A stretch of DNA of 64,000 nucleotides from Anaerolineae bacterium (lineage in GTDB: Bacteria > Chloroflexota > Anaerolineae > Promineifilales > Promineifilaceae): positions 1 to 64,000 of the forward strand of contig JAHDWK010000014.1 in assembly GCA_023382655.1 (NCBI GenBank), read 5' to 3'. The notes below the pieces were generated by a model. That model worked only from the letters and a program-made list of their open reading frames with translations, searched no databases and had not been told where the DNA came from. The first letter of the stretch is position 1, and each line of letters opens with the position of its first letter. A program made the position numbers and the translations under genes. Positions 7,287 to 14,359 of this stretch are shown here, in pieces.

Positions 7287-9540
7287 ATCTCCCTTTCTAT
7301 CTGAACGGCATCTGACGATGCTGCACCAGGAATCTGGTTTGAGTGACGCCGTCATCCAGGCGCGGGGCTACCGCACGGTGACGGATGAAGCCGACCTGAT
7401 TCCCCTGGGTTTTGCCCCCCGCCAGCGGCGTGTGCCCGGCTTATTGCTGCCGCTGCACACCACCGACGGCCGTGCCGGTTCCCCCCTCTACCGCCCGGAC
7501 AATCCGCGGGTGGTAGAGAACCGCAGCCAGAAGAATGGCGACGGGACGTATGCGCAGCGGGTCGTCAAGTATGAGCAGCCAGCCGGGGAAGCGGTGCGGG
7601 TAGATTGCCCGCCGCTTTGCCAACCCCAACTGGCCGACCCATCCATGCCCCTGTTCATCACCGAAGGGCAGAAGAAAGCCGATGCCCTGGCCTCACATGG
7701 CGCCTGTGCCATTGCCCTGACCGGCGTCTGGAATTGGAAGAGCCGGAACCAATATGGCGGCACCACCTTCACCAATGATCTGGATTACATCGCCTGGGAA
7801 AACCGGCCGATCTACCTGGTCTTCGATTCCGACGTGATGACAAAACAAGGGGTACGCCAGGCGCTGGAACGCTTCACCGACCATTTGCAGCGCAAGAAAG
7901 CGGTTGTGGCTCATGTCTACCTGCCACCGCTGGCGGCGGGCAAAACGGGCGTGGATGACTGGCTGGTGGCGACCGGCCAGGGGATTGACGACCTGATAGC
8001 CTTAGCCCACGGGCCACGCCCCGAACCGAAACCGGCGTCACCCCAGGTAGAGTTATTGGATGACATGCCGGCGCGTATGACCCGGCCGTTGGCTCTCATT
8101 GACGGCCGTGCCTACGCCGCCACCTGGTGTTACGTCAAAATTAGCCGTCGCGAAAGCCAGAAAAAGGACGGGACCATCGTTCGGCATGACCCGCCACTGG
8201 AGAGTACGGAAAAGCGACTGTTCATCGTGCGTGATGATGGGGTCATCTTTGGTGATGGGGGGCATGTGCCGTTGGATAAGCTGGGGCTGGAGGTAATCTT
8301 GCCGGAAATTCCTCTGGCGGAACGGTTACTGTCTACGCCCGGCTTGAAGGCTTATGCGGCAGGACATCGCGTGGCGGCGACGGCCGTGTTTGGGCAGGTG
8401 AAGGAAGTGGTCAACCGGTTCATTGACTTTGACCATTCCCTGGCCGACCAGGAGACGATGGCCGAACTCATCGCCTGTTACATCCTGGCCACCTGGTTTC
8501 TGGGTGCCTTTTCCGTCACCGGTTATCTCTGGCCGAATGGGGATAGGGGCAGTGGCAAGACGCAGTTGCTCATCCTGATTGCCGAGCTGGCCTATCTGGG
8601 CTACCTGGTGCAGGCCAGCGGTTCGTTTGCCGCCTTGCGTGATCTGGCCGACTACGGAGCTACGCTGGCTTTTGATGACGCCGAGGATTTAGCAGACCCG
8701 CGCAGCACCAGCGCCGAGAAACGGGCCTTGCTGCTGGCCGGCAACCGGCGCGGCAGCACCATCCCTTTGAAAGAGAAAGATGCGGAGCAGAACTGGGTGA
8801 CGCGGCATGTGAATACCTTCTCCTTCCGGCTCTTCTCGGCAATCCACCTGCCCGACAACGTGCTGGCCAGCCGCACCATCATCATCCCCCTGATTCGCAC
8901 GCCTGACCGCTACCGGGCCAATGCCGACCCGTTGGAAGAGAGTTTGTGGCCGTATGCTAAACGGCCGTTGTTAGACGACCTGTGGCGGCTGGCGCTGGCG
9001 CACCTGCCGGAAGTGAAGGGGTATGAATCGCTGGTCAACCAGGAAGCGCGGCTAACGGGTCGCAACCTGGAACCATGGCGGGCGATTCTGGCGACGGCGC
9101 GCTGGTTGGATGAGCTGGGCTGCCAGGGGTTATGGGCACGGTTGGAGCAGCTTTCCTGGGATTACCAAAGGGAGCGGCCGCACATGGAGACGGATGATTT
9201 CACCAGCCTGGTCATTCGCGGCCTGGCCCAGCTATGTGCCAACTGTGCCAGTTGTGCCAACTGTGCCAACCATCTGGCCTATGGAACAGAGCGGCACTGG
9301 CTGTTTTGTTCTACCCAGTTGGCGCAAACACTGGCCGAGTTGGCTGCTGAATCTGAATCTTCGCCATACCTGGAACGCAGTCCGATTCAGCGCATTGGCC
9401 TGACGCTGCGAAAGATGCGCTTGCACAAGCCGCCCCGTTCTGGGGGGCAAGGCAGTCGTCACTGGCTGATTACCCTGGCCGAATTGAAACGATGGACGGC
9501 GGCTTACGGTGTTCCGTTACCGGAACTCTTTACCGATTAG
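7279..9540 (+). CDS. DUF3854/TOPRIM-like primase-helicase of the element
   Basis: This is a 753-residue protein. Residues about 125-230 form a TOPRIM-like DUF3854 domain with LFITEGQKKADALASHG and YLVFDSDV as acidic metal-binding motifs. A P-loop GDRGSGKT lies at 421-428, with a Walker B-like LAFDDAEDL near 465. The combination is seen in replication primase/helicase proteins of plasmids, phages and ICEs. Near residues 653-664 a DNA tandem repeat encodes CAN-CAS-CAN-CAN, giving four Cys at three-residue steps. The last 90 residues resemble a winged helix. It probably starts replication of the excised element. It follows the two small genes and is the last of that group. Confidence 0.75.
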   Translation: MSESPFLSERHLTMLHQESGLSDAVIQARGYRTVTDEADLIPLGFAPRQRRVPGLLLPLHTTDGRAGSPLYRPDNPRVVENRSQKNGDGTYAQRVVKYEQPAGEAVRVDCPPLCQPQLADPSMPLFITEGQKKADALASHGACAIALTGVWNWKSRNQYGGTTFTNDLDYIAWENRPIYLVFDSDVMTKQGVRQALERFTDHLQRKKAVVAHVYLPPLAAGKTGVDDWLVATGQGIDDLIALAHGPRPEPKPASPQVELLDDMPARMTRPLALIDGRAYAATWCYVKISRRESQKKDGTIVRHDPPLESTEKRLFIVRDDGVIFGDGGHVPLDKLGLEVILPEIPLAERLLSTPGLKAYAAGHRVAATAVFGQVKEVVNRFIDFDHSLADQETMAELIACYILATWFLGAFSVTGYLWPNGDRGSGKTQLLILIAELAYLGYLVQASGSFAALRDLADYGATLAFDDAEDLADPRSTSAEKRALLLAGNRRGSTIPLKEKDAEQNWVTRHVNTFSFRLFSAIHLPDNVLASRTIIIPLIRTPDRYRANADPLEESLWPYAKRPLLDDLWRLALAHLPEVKGYESLVNQEARLTGRNLEPWRAILATARWLDELGCQGLWARLEQLSWDYQRERPHMETDDFTSLVIRGLAQLCANCASCANCANHLAYGTERHWLFCSTQLAQTLAELAAESESSPYLERSPIQRIGLTLRKMRLHKPPRSGGQGSRHWLITLAELKRWTAAYGVPLPELFTD
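9235..9270 (+). repeat. Four 9-bp tandem repeats inside the primase gene
   Basis: Four copies of TGTGCCAAC (the second copy ends AGT) run head to tail and encode a Cys-Ala-Asn/Ser run. The reverse complement GTTGGCACA is repeated five times about 290 bases further on, at 9562-9606, so the two blocks can pair. Confidence 0.9.
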
Positions 9541-9561
9541 GTGCCAGCCTGCTCCCAAGAG

Positions 9562-9606
9562 GTTGGCACAGTTGGCTCGGTTGGCACAGTTGGCACAGTT
9601 GGCACA
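9562..9606 (+). repeat. Five 9-bp direct repeats beside AT-rich DNA (iteron-like)
   Basis: Five copies of GTTGGCACA (the second is GTTGGCTCG) begin 21 bases after the stop of the primase/helicase gene. The following DNA to 9762 is AT-rich and holds no supported gene. Direct repeats plus AT-rich DNA next to a replication gene resemble an iteron origin. The same layout also fits the fold-back tandem repeats found elsewhere in this window. Both readings remain open. Confidence 0.6.
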
Positions 9607-9762
9607 GATGTTTGATTGAGTTGTTGGGAAATAAATGTTGAGATGTTGAGTATTTGGTGGAGTCGGATGCCTTGTTGTTCACGATTAAATCGATACTGAG
9701 CTTTTGCCATTTTGTGCTAACGCACCAAGTCAATCAAAGATTACGAAATAAAGGATGGAAAG

Positions 9763-9933
9763 ATGAATCAAAATCTGGATGACCAAAAACAAAAGCAAAA
9801 AACCTCTGGCCGCATGGCTGCGGCTATCGATTTATTAATTGATTACTTGTTGAAAGAATATGGTGAGGAGGTAAACCCGGTACGAATCAGTAAAACGAAG
9901 CCAAAGGATGGACCACATCGTTTGCGGAATTAA
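9763..9933 (+). CDS. Small 56-residue protein, unknown
   Basis: The frame starts at ATG 9763 with AAGGATGGAAAG just before it and ends at TAA 9931-9933. The product is Lys/Gln-rich at the start, has a central hydrophobic helix (MAAAIDLLIDYLLKEYGEE) and a basic tail (RISKTKPKDGPHRLRN). It lies on the AT-richer side of the composition break together with the integrase module. It is convergent with the excisionase-like gene. No family is recognised; a DNA-binding or directionality role would be a guess. Confidence 0.4.
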   Translation: MNQNLDDQKQKQKTSGRMAAAIDLLIDYLLKEYGEEVNPVRISKTKPKDGPHRLRN

Positions 9934-9958
9934 GACCTTTAACCACTTGCTTGAATCT

Positions 9959-10183
9959 TTACTGGCTCTCATCAGAATCTACTACTGATGGGGGTTCCAG
10001 TAATGCATCAAGATCGCTACGTTTAATTCTGCGGCCGCCCCCAGATTTCAAAACGAAAAAATTTAGTAAACCATCTTCCATATATCGGTAAATGGTTTGT
10101 CTGGAAACGCGCAAGTAGGCGGCAGCTTCCATTACCGTGAACCATTCTTGGGATCTCGAATGATCTTTGTCATTATAAGACAT
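9959..10183 (-). CDS. Excisionase-like helix-turn-helix protein
   Basis: This protein of 74 residues carries an HTH_17 (MerR/Xis-type) domain, with WFTVMEAAAYLRVSRQTIYR followed by a wing (GGGRRIKRSDLDALL). Such proteins serve as recombination directionality factors or as small repressors next to integrases. It is divergent from the serine integrase, whose start is 112 bases away. The shared intergenic DNA is AT-rich with several TATA-like words, so it may regulate both genes. The C-terminal ten residues are acidic and Ser-rich. The domain assignment is firm; the excisionase role is inferred from position. Confidence 0.8.
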   Translation of the reverse strand: MSYNDKDHSRSQEWFTVMEAAAYLRVSRQTIYRYMEDGLLNFFVLKSGGGRRIKRSDLDALLEPPSVVDSDESQ

Positions 10184-10294
10184 TATGTTACACTATATTA
10201 CACTCTAATAGCTATATGAACTTCTATATTTCTTCACCAATCTATCCTTCGACGCTCAACATTTGTTTACGAAGGATACTTCGGAGATTTTATT

Positions 10295-12025
10295 ATGAAC
10301 GATTTGAAGAGCGAATTTACAAAGCATGCTCACCACGGATATCTAGGTAATCCACTAGGTGAAGACGCCTATGCTTATTTACGAGCATCCTCAGAACGTC
10401 AAGTCGAAGAAGGGACAAGTTTTTCCAGGCAAATTCAAACGGTACATCTGGCCGCTGAACGAGAAAATCTCAGAATCCCATTTGAACTCATCTTCTTCGA
10501 TGATGGCTATACAGGTTTTGAGTTTGAACACCGACCCTCGCTTCTCAAATTGCTCTATGAAGTAAAAACAAATCCACGTGCACAACATCTTGTACTCGAA
10601 GACATAGACCGATTATCCCGAAATGCGGATTGGCAGCAAGGATTTCTACTTGAGGAATTCAGCCGACGAAATATCCAGGTTCATTTCTACATCAATCCCG
10701 GATCTGCTCTGGAGCGATATATTCGTGGCTATATGGCACAAGAAGAAATGCGAAAAGCACGTGAAAGAATGATTATTGGTAACAAGCACAAGGCCATGTC
10801 AGGGAAGGTAACCTCCAAAAGACCGCGTTATGGATACCTGATTACTAAAGATAGTCGCTATGTATTTCACCCAGAGGAATCCAAAGTAATGCGATGGGTC
10901 TATGAGGAACTTATCTATAAAGGGCGCACACTTCATCAAATTGCGGGAGAAATGAATGATCAAGGAATCCCAACTCGGTTTAGTCCAGGTTTTTGGACAC
11001 CGGCAACGTTATATCAAATGGTGAAGTCGCCAGTTTATAAAGGGGAGTTTTATGCGAATAAGCATCAAGGCATCCAGACTGGTGAATACAACGAAAATGG
11101 TAAACCAAAGACACAAATGCGCTTAAGACCCAAGTCCGAATGGATAAAGGTCGAAGTACCTGCCATTGTTTCACCACATGAATGGAAGGAGGCTCAAGTA
11201 GTCATGAAGAAAAATGCAAAACGCTCTATGCGGAATTCCAAGAAAAGGGATTGGCTGCTCGCGGGGGGCGTAATGAAATGCGCTATTTGTCGCAAGTATA
11301 GTTTTATAACCATTATAGGCGGGACCAAGAACACAAAGTTGCGTTACTATGGATGCAATTCTCGCAATTCAAACAAAGCAAAAGGCCTAAATGAAGCTTG
11401 CTATTCACCGTATCTACTGGCAGATTATATCGAGTCTAAAGTTTGGCAAAAGATAGAAGCGGTCATTTATGAACCGGACATACTCATCAACAGATTTGAA
11501 GACAGAGTCTATGAGAAAGAAGTTTACGGGTATGAGGAAAAGATCGGTTTCATAAAATCTCAAATGGAAGAGTTGATGAAAGAGCGGGGGAAATTAGAGG
11601 CTGCTTATCAACGTGACATTTATACGCTGGATGAATTTGAAGAAAAAATGCTTGATATTCGGCAGCGATATAAGACGCTGAAGAAATCGCAAGATGAATT
11701 GCGGGAAAAAATGGACGAGAGTAAATCAATTGAGGACAAGAAAGAGGTATTGCTCGCCGTTCTTGCCAATTTCAAAGAAATTGTGGAAAGAAACAAGCGA
11801 AACAATACGCAATCAGATGACATTCCCTTCGCGCTTAAGCGCAAGATTATTACTTTGATAGTAGATGTAATATGGGTGGATTCAGTCAAAGGTGTTATTC
11901 AGATTGAGGGAGAAATCCGAACGACCATTTTGTTGTCTGAGGAGGATCTGTTATTGACCGAAAATACGGACAAGAGTGATAGCGGTGACGATTTTGGTTT
12001 ATCATCTAACCGGAGATGGCGATGA
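10295..12025 (+). CDS. Large serine recombinase (integrase)
   Basis: This is a 576-residue protein. The resolvase catalytic domain (about 25-165) carries YLRASSERQ with Ser32 as the likely nucleophile, and later LEDIDRLSR. The recombinase domain (about 185-280) follows, then a zinc-ribbon (CAICRKY, with later Cys in YYGCNSR and ACY). A long coiled coil lies at about 395-490, as in phage and ICE large serine integrases. It catalyses site-specific insertion at a short core. The DNA is clearly AT-richer than its neighbours and lacks ACGGCCGT, a sign of separate transfer. The last codons cross the element junction, so the stop TGA at 12023-12025 is supplied by the comEC target. Confidence 0.95.
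   Translation: MNDLKSEFTKHAHHGYLGNPLGEDAYAYLRASSERQVEEGTSFSRQIQTVHLAAERENLRIPFELIFFDDGYTGFEFEHRPSLLKLLYEVKTNPRAQHLVLEDIDRLSRNADWQQGFLLEEFSRRNIQVHFYINPGSALERYIRGYMAQEEMRKARERMIIGNKHKAMSGKVTSKRPRYGYLITKDSRYVFHPEESKVMRWVYEELIYKGRTLHQIAGEMNDQGIPTRFSPGFWTPATLYQMVKSPVYKGEFYANKHQGIQTGEYNENGKPKTQMRLRPKSEWIKVEVPAIVSPHEWKEAQVVMKKNAKRSMRNSKKRDWLLAGGVMKCAICRKYSFITIIGGTKNTKLRYYGCNSRNSNKAKGLNEACYSPYLLADYIESKVWQKIEAVIYEPDILINRFEDRVYEKEVYGYEEKIGFIKSQMEELMKERGKLEAAYQRDIYTLDEFEEKMLDIRQRYKTLKKSQDELREKMDESKSIEDKKEVLLAVLANFKEIVERNKRNNTQSDDIPFALKRKIITLIVDVIWVDSVKGVIQIEGEIRTTILLSEEDLLLTENTDKSDSGDDFGLSSNRRWR
12006..12025. other. Right attachment-site junction between integrase and comEC
   Basis: On the minus strand the comEC frame reads through THIIAISG and then meets TAG at 12006-12008. 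In ComEC proteins this motif continues into a conserved helix, so the sequence left of about 12014 is element DNA. On the plus strand the integrase frame ends within CCGGAGATGGCGATGA. The crossover must lie near 12008-12016. The exact core cannot be fixed without the other junction. Confidence 0.75.
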
Positions 12026-12764
12026 TATGCGTCATGCCGGTGGCGCGGAAATCTTCTTGCAGGTCGGGCGGCAGGCCATTGTCGTTGCCCAGCAGGATGC
12101 CGGTGAGCAGGGCGGCCTGGGGGTTGGGCAGCAATTGCGCGATGGTGGCCTGGGCGCGGGTTTTGAGGGCGTAGATGGCGTGGTAAAGGGGGTGGCCCTG
12201 CCCTTCGGCCAGTACGGTGGCGCGCGGCAGATTCATCAGGCTGTGGACGCCCTGCCGCGCCAGGTAATCTTTGTAGTTGAAATCGCCATCGGCCGGTGGG
12301 GTTTCTAGCCCGCCGCTGAACCGTACTTGCGCGCCGTAAGGGATGGGTGGGAAGCGAAAGACGCGCGCCTGGATGAGGCCGGTGACGGGCACGGCCGTAC
12401 CATCTCCCAACTTAATCTCCTCCACCGCCACCCGCAAATTGATGGAGCGGTCGCGCACATCCGGCTCGTCGGCCACAATGCCGGTAATGGTGATGTCAGT
12501 TTCGCCGTTGTAATAGGCGATGTGGGCGGGGGTGATGGTGGGCTGCACGGCCGTGTAGCGCGCCCCACCAAAGGCCCCCAGGCTCAGGCAGGCCAGCAGC
12601 AGGGCGGCTGTCTGCTGTCGCCGCAGGAGCAAGGCGCCAATTAACGCGGCGCCGCCAATTGCCAGCCAATAGGGGAGGGGTACGGCCGTGAACCCTGACG
12701 CCAGCCAGATACCCAAGAACCAGGCGGATACCAGATAAACCAGCAGCACGATTGTGACCTCCAT
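12006..12764 (-). pseudogene. comEC: comEC, N-terminal fragment cut by the mobile element
   Basis: This is a 252-residue fragment. Hydrophobic helices at about 3-25, 30-45 and 50-70 are followed by a DUF4131-type domain with ITGIVADEPDVRDR and FNYKDYLARQGVHSLM. The first part of the Competence domain then appears (LLTGILLGNDNGLP, FRATGMTHIIAISG) and ends there at an element-derived TAG. Intact ComEC proteins are about 700-850 residues and form the inner-membrane channel for DNA uptake. The start chosen is ATG 12764 (MEVTIVLLV); a longer frame to 13211 overlaps the methyltransferase gene on the other strand. The remaining part should lie left of the element, outside the window. Confidence 0.85.
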
Positions 12765-12887
12765 TCCAACATGCCACTTGTCATCAATAACATTTGGCAG
12801 TATAGATTGTAGCAACTCTGCGGACAGCAAGCATTTTAGCGTGACGGTGTCGTTTGCACAAACGGCCGTGATGAGGGAGTAAACAGT

Positions 12888-13649
12888 ATGGATAAGAAGT
12901 TGGTGCAAGAACAATTTGGGGCCAATGCGGCGGCCTATATCACCAGCAAACCCCATGCCAAAGGAGCGAGTTTGGGGCGATTGGTGGAATTGGTTGCGCC
13001 GCGGACGGATTGGCAGGTGTTGGATGTGGCTACAGGGGCGGGGCATACGGCGTTTGCCTTTGCGCCGATGGCAGCGCACATCTGGGCCACGGACATGACG
13101 GCCGAAATGCTGGACATTACTCGCCAGCAGGCGGCGAAACGGGAGCTGACGAATGTGACGGCGGAGTATGCGGAGGCGGAGACGCTGCCGTATGGCGACG
13201 GCCGTTTCCATTTAGTCACCTGCCGCATTGCCGCCCATCATTTTACGGACGTGGCCCGATTTATGGCCGAGGCGGCGCGGGTGCTGCAGCCTGGTGGCGT
13301 GCTGGCGGTGGTGGATAATGTGGTGCCGGCGGGGCCGCCGGGTGATTTTGTCAATGCGTTTGAGAAGCTGCGGGATGTAAGCCACGGCCGTTGCCTGAGT
13401 CTGGTGGAGTGGGAGCAGGCGTATACGGCCGCCGGTTTGTCGCTGACCCAAGTGGAAACGATAGACAAACAGATGGAGTTTGCTCCCTGGGCGGCCCGGC
13501 ATGATGCCGTGATGCAGCGCTACCTGCGGGCGATGTTGACGGAAGTGCAAGGAGAGGCGGCGGAATTTTTACGGCCGTCCGTCACCGACGATAGCACGAC
13601 CTTCTATTTGCAGGAGGCAATTTTGGTGGGGCGGAAGGAGGAGGGGTGA
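12888..13649 (+). CDS. Class I SAM-dependent methyltransferase (UbiE-like)
   Basis: This 253-residue protein carries motif I VLDVATGAGHTAFAF (about 43-57), an acidic loop after it (WATDMTAEMLDITR) and VLQPGGVLAVVDN as the post-III strand. This is the Rossmann methyltransferase fold of the UbiE/COQ5-like group. The substrate is unknown. It starts at ATG 12888, 123 bases from comEC and divergent from it. It carries the host palindrome several times, read as DGR or RPS. No partner operon gene is adjacent, so a small-molecule methyltransferase is all that can be said. Confidence 0.85.
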   Translation: MDKKLVQEQFGANAAAYITSKPHAKGASLGRLVELVAPRTDWQVLDVATGAGHTAFAFAPMAAHIWATDMTAEMLDITRQQAAKRELTNVTAEYAEAETLPYGDGRFHLVTCRIAAHHFTDVARFMAEAARVLQPGGVLAVVDNVVPAGPPGDFVNAFEKLRDVSHGRCLSLVEWEQAYTAAGLSLTQVETIDKQMEFAPWAARHDAVMQRYLRAMLTEVQGEAAEFLRPSVTDDSTTFYLQEAILVGRKEEG

Positions 13650-13703
13650 GGGGGGCGGTGCATTCCGCTAACCATGATTTTCAGCAAATTTATACGTGGT
13701 GGC

Positions 13704-13730
13704 TTGAAAGTAAGATAGGTGCGTTATAAT
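13704..13730 (+). promoter_or_regulatory. Candidate sigma70-type promoter of the toxin-antitoxin pair
   Basis: TTGAAA (13704-13709) and a perfect TATAAT (13725-13730) are separated by 15 bases, slightly short of the usual 17. They lie 30 bases before the antitoxin ATG at 13761. No other such box pair is seen in this gap. Confidence 0.5.
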
Positions 13731-13760
13731 AGCTGCCGTCAAACATACAGTGGAGGTTAC

Positions 13761-13982
13761 ATGATGAGTACAACCGTGGCGCAAATGACAACTGATGAGC
13801 TGAAAGAGATGATTGAGTCAATCATTGAACAGAAACTGGCTGAACTTTTGGCGGATCCTGACAATGGTCTGGTGCTGCGGCCTGAGGTTGAACAAAGATT
13901 GCGACAGCAAGCGATTTTGGTGGTAGCCGGTGAAAGGGGACAATCTCTCGATGATGTAATGCAGCAGCTTGGGTTGAATTGA
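13761..13982 (+). CDS. RelB-like antitoxin
   Basis: This protein of 73 residues starts at ATG 13761 behind GGAGG. An amphipathic helix (TTDELKEMIESIIEQKLAEL) and a short C-terminal helix (QSLDDVMQQLGLN) resemble small antitoxins paired with RelE/ParE toxins. Its stop codon overlaps the toxin start (TGATG), the typical coupling that makes antitoxin synthesis precede toxin. By family it should bind and block the toxin and repress its own promoter. No known antitoxin DNA-binding motif can be named with certainty. Confidence 0.7.
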   Translation: MMSTTVAQMTTDELKEMIESIIEQKLAELLADPDNGLVLRPEVEQRLRQQAILVVAGERGQSLDDVMQQLGLN

Positions 13983-14239
13983 TGTTTGAGATTCGGTTGC
14001 TGGACACGGCCGTACAAGACCTGGCCAAATTGGATCAAGCAGTTGCCAGACGTATTGTTAGCCGGCTGCGCTGGCTGGGCGAAAATATGCGGCAGGTACG
14101 ACGCGAACCATTAACCGGCAATCTGACGGGTTTTTATAAGTTTCGGGTGGGTGATTATCGGATTATTTACCAGATACTTGAAGCCGAGCAAGTGATCATG
14201 GTGCATCAAATTGGGCATCGGCGAGAAGTTTATCGTTAG
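13982..14239 (+). CDS. RelE/ParE-family toxin
   Basis: This protein has 85 residues. The core FEIRLLDTAVQDLAKLD, then PLTGNLTGFYKFRVGDYRII and HQIGHRREVY, is the RelE/ParE fold with the usual basic and Tyr residues near the carboxyl end. RelE members cut mRNA on the ribosome, while ParE members poison gyrase. The C-terminal Arg/His/Tyr set favours the RelE side but does not settle it. The ATG at 13982 overlaps the antitoxin stop by one base. TTG 13979 is an alternative. Confidence 0.85.
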   Translation: MFEIRLLDTAVQDLAKLDQAVARRIVSRLRWLGENMRQVRREPLTGNLTGFYKFRVGDYRIIYQILEAEQVIMVHQIGHRREVYR

Positions 14240-14359
14240 TGTGGTGGGGCGTATCAGGAGTGGGGCACGGCCGTTGCGTAATCGTCATTCACAGAGTGGC
14301 CAAATTGATTATCATAGGGGCCATTCACATCAAAATTACCTGCTGGGAGGGTGATAATC

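Larger units (their letters stand above)
1..12014. mobile_element. Integrated mobilizable/conjugative element inserted in comEC (right part)
   Basis: The stretch holds transfer genes (RHH relaxosome-type protein, relaxase-like protein, VirD4/TraG coupling protein), a primase/helicase-like replication protein, an excisionase-like HTH protein and a large serine integrase at its right end. Immediately right of the integrase, the minus strand enters the N-terminal half of comEC, which stops abruptly inside its conserved transmembrane core. That marks the right element/chromosome junction near 12014. The left end and the remaining comEC half are not in the window, nor is a full type IV secretion set. 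It may therefore be a self-transmissible ICE or only a mobilizable element. The body (1-9.5 kb) carries the host palindrome ACGGCCGT 18 times by hand count; the integrase module carries none. Confidence 0.85.

Noticed and set aside
9530..9733. 67-codon minus-strand frame rich in Cys-Gln-Leu
   Set aside because: It is the antisense of the GTTGGCACA repeats and AT-rich DNA; no start signal or family.
12765..13211. N-terminal extension of the comEC frame to 13211
   Set aside because: It overlaps the well-supported methyltransferase gene on the other strand and has no hydrophobic or ComEC-like sequence; ATG 12764 starts directly at the first membrane helix.
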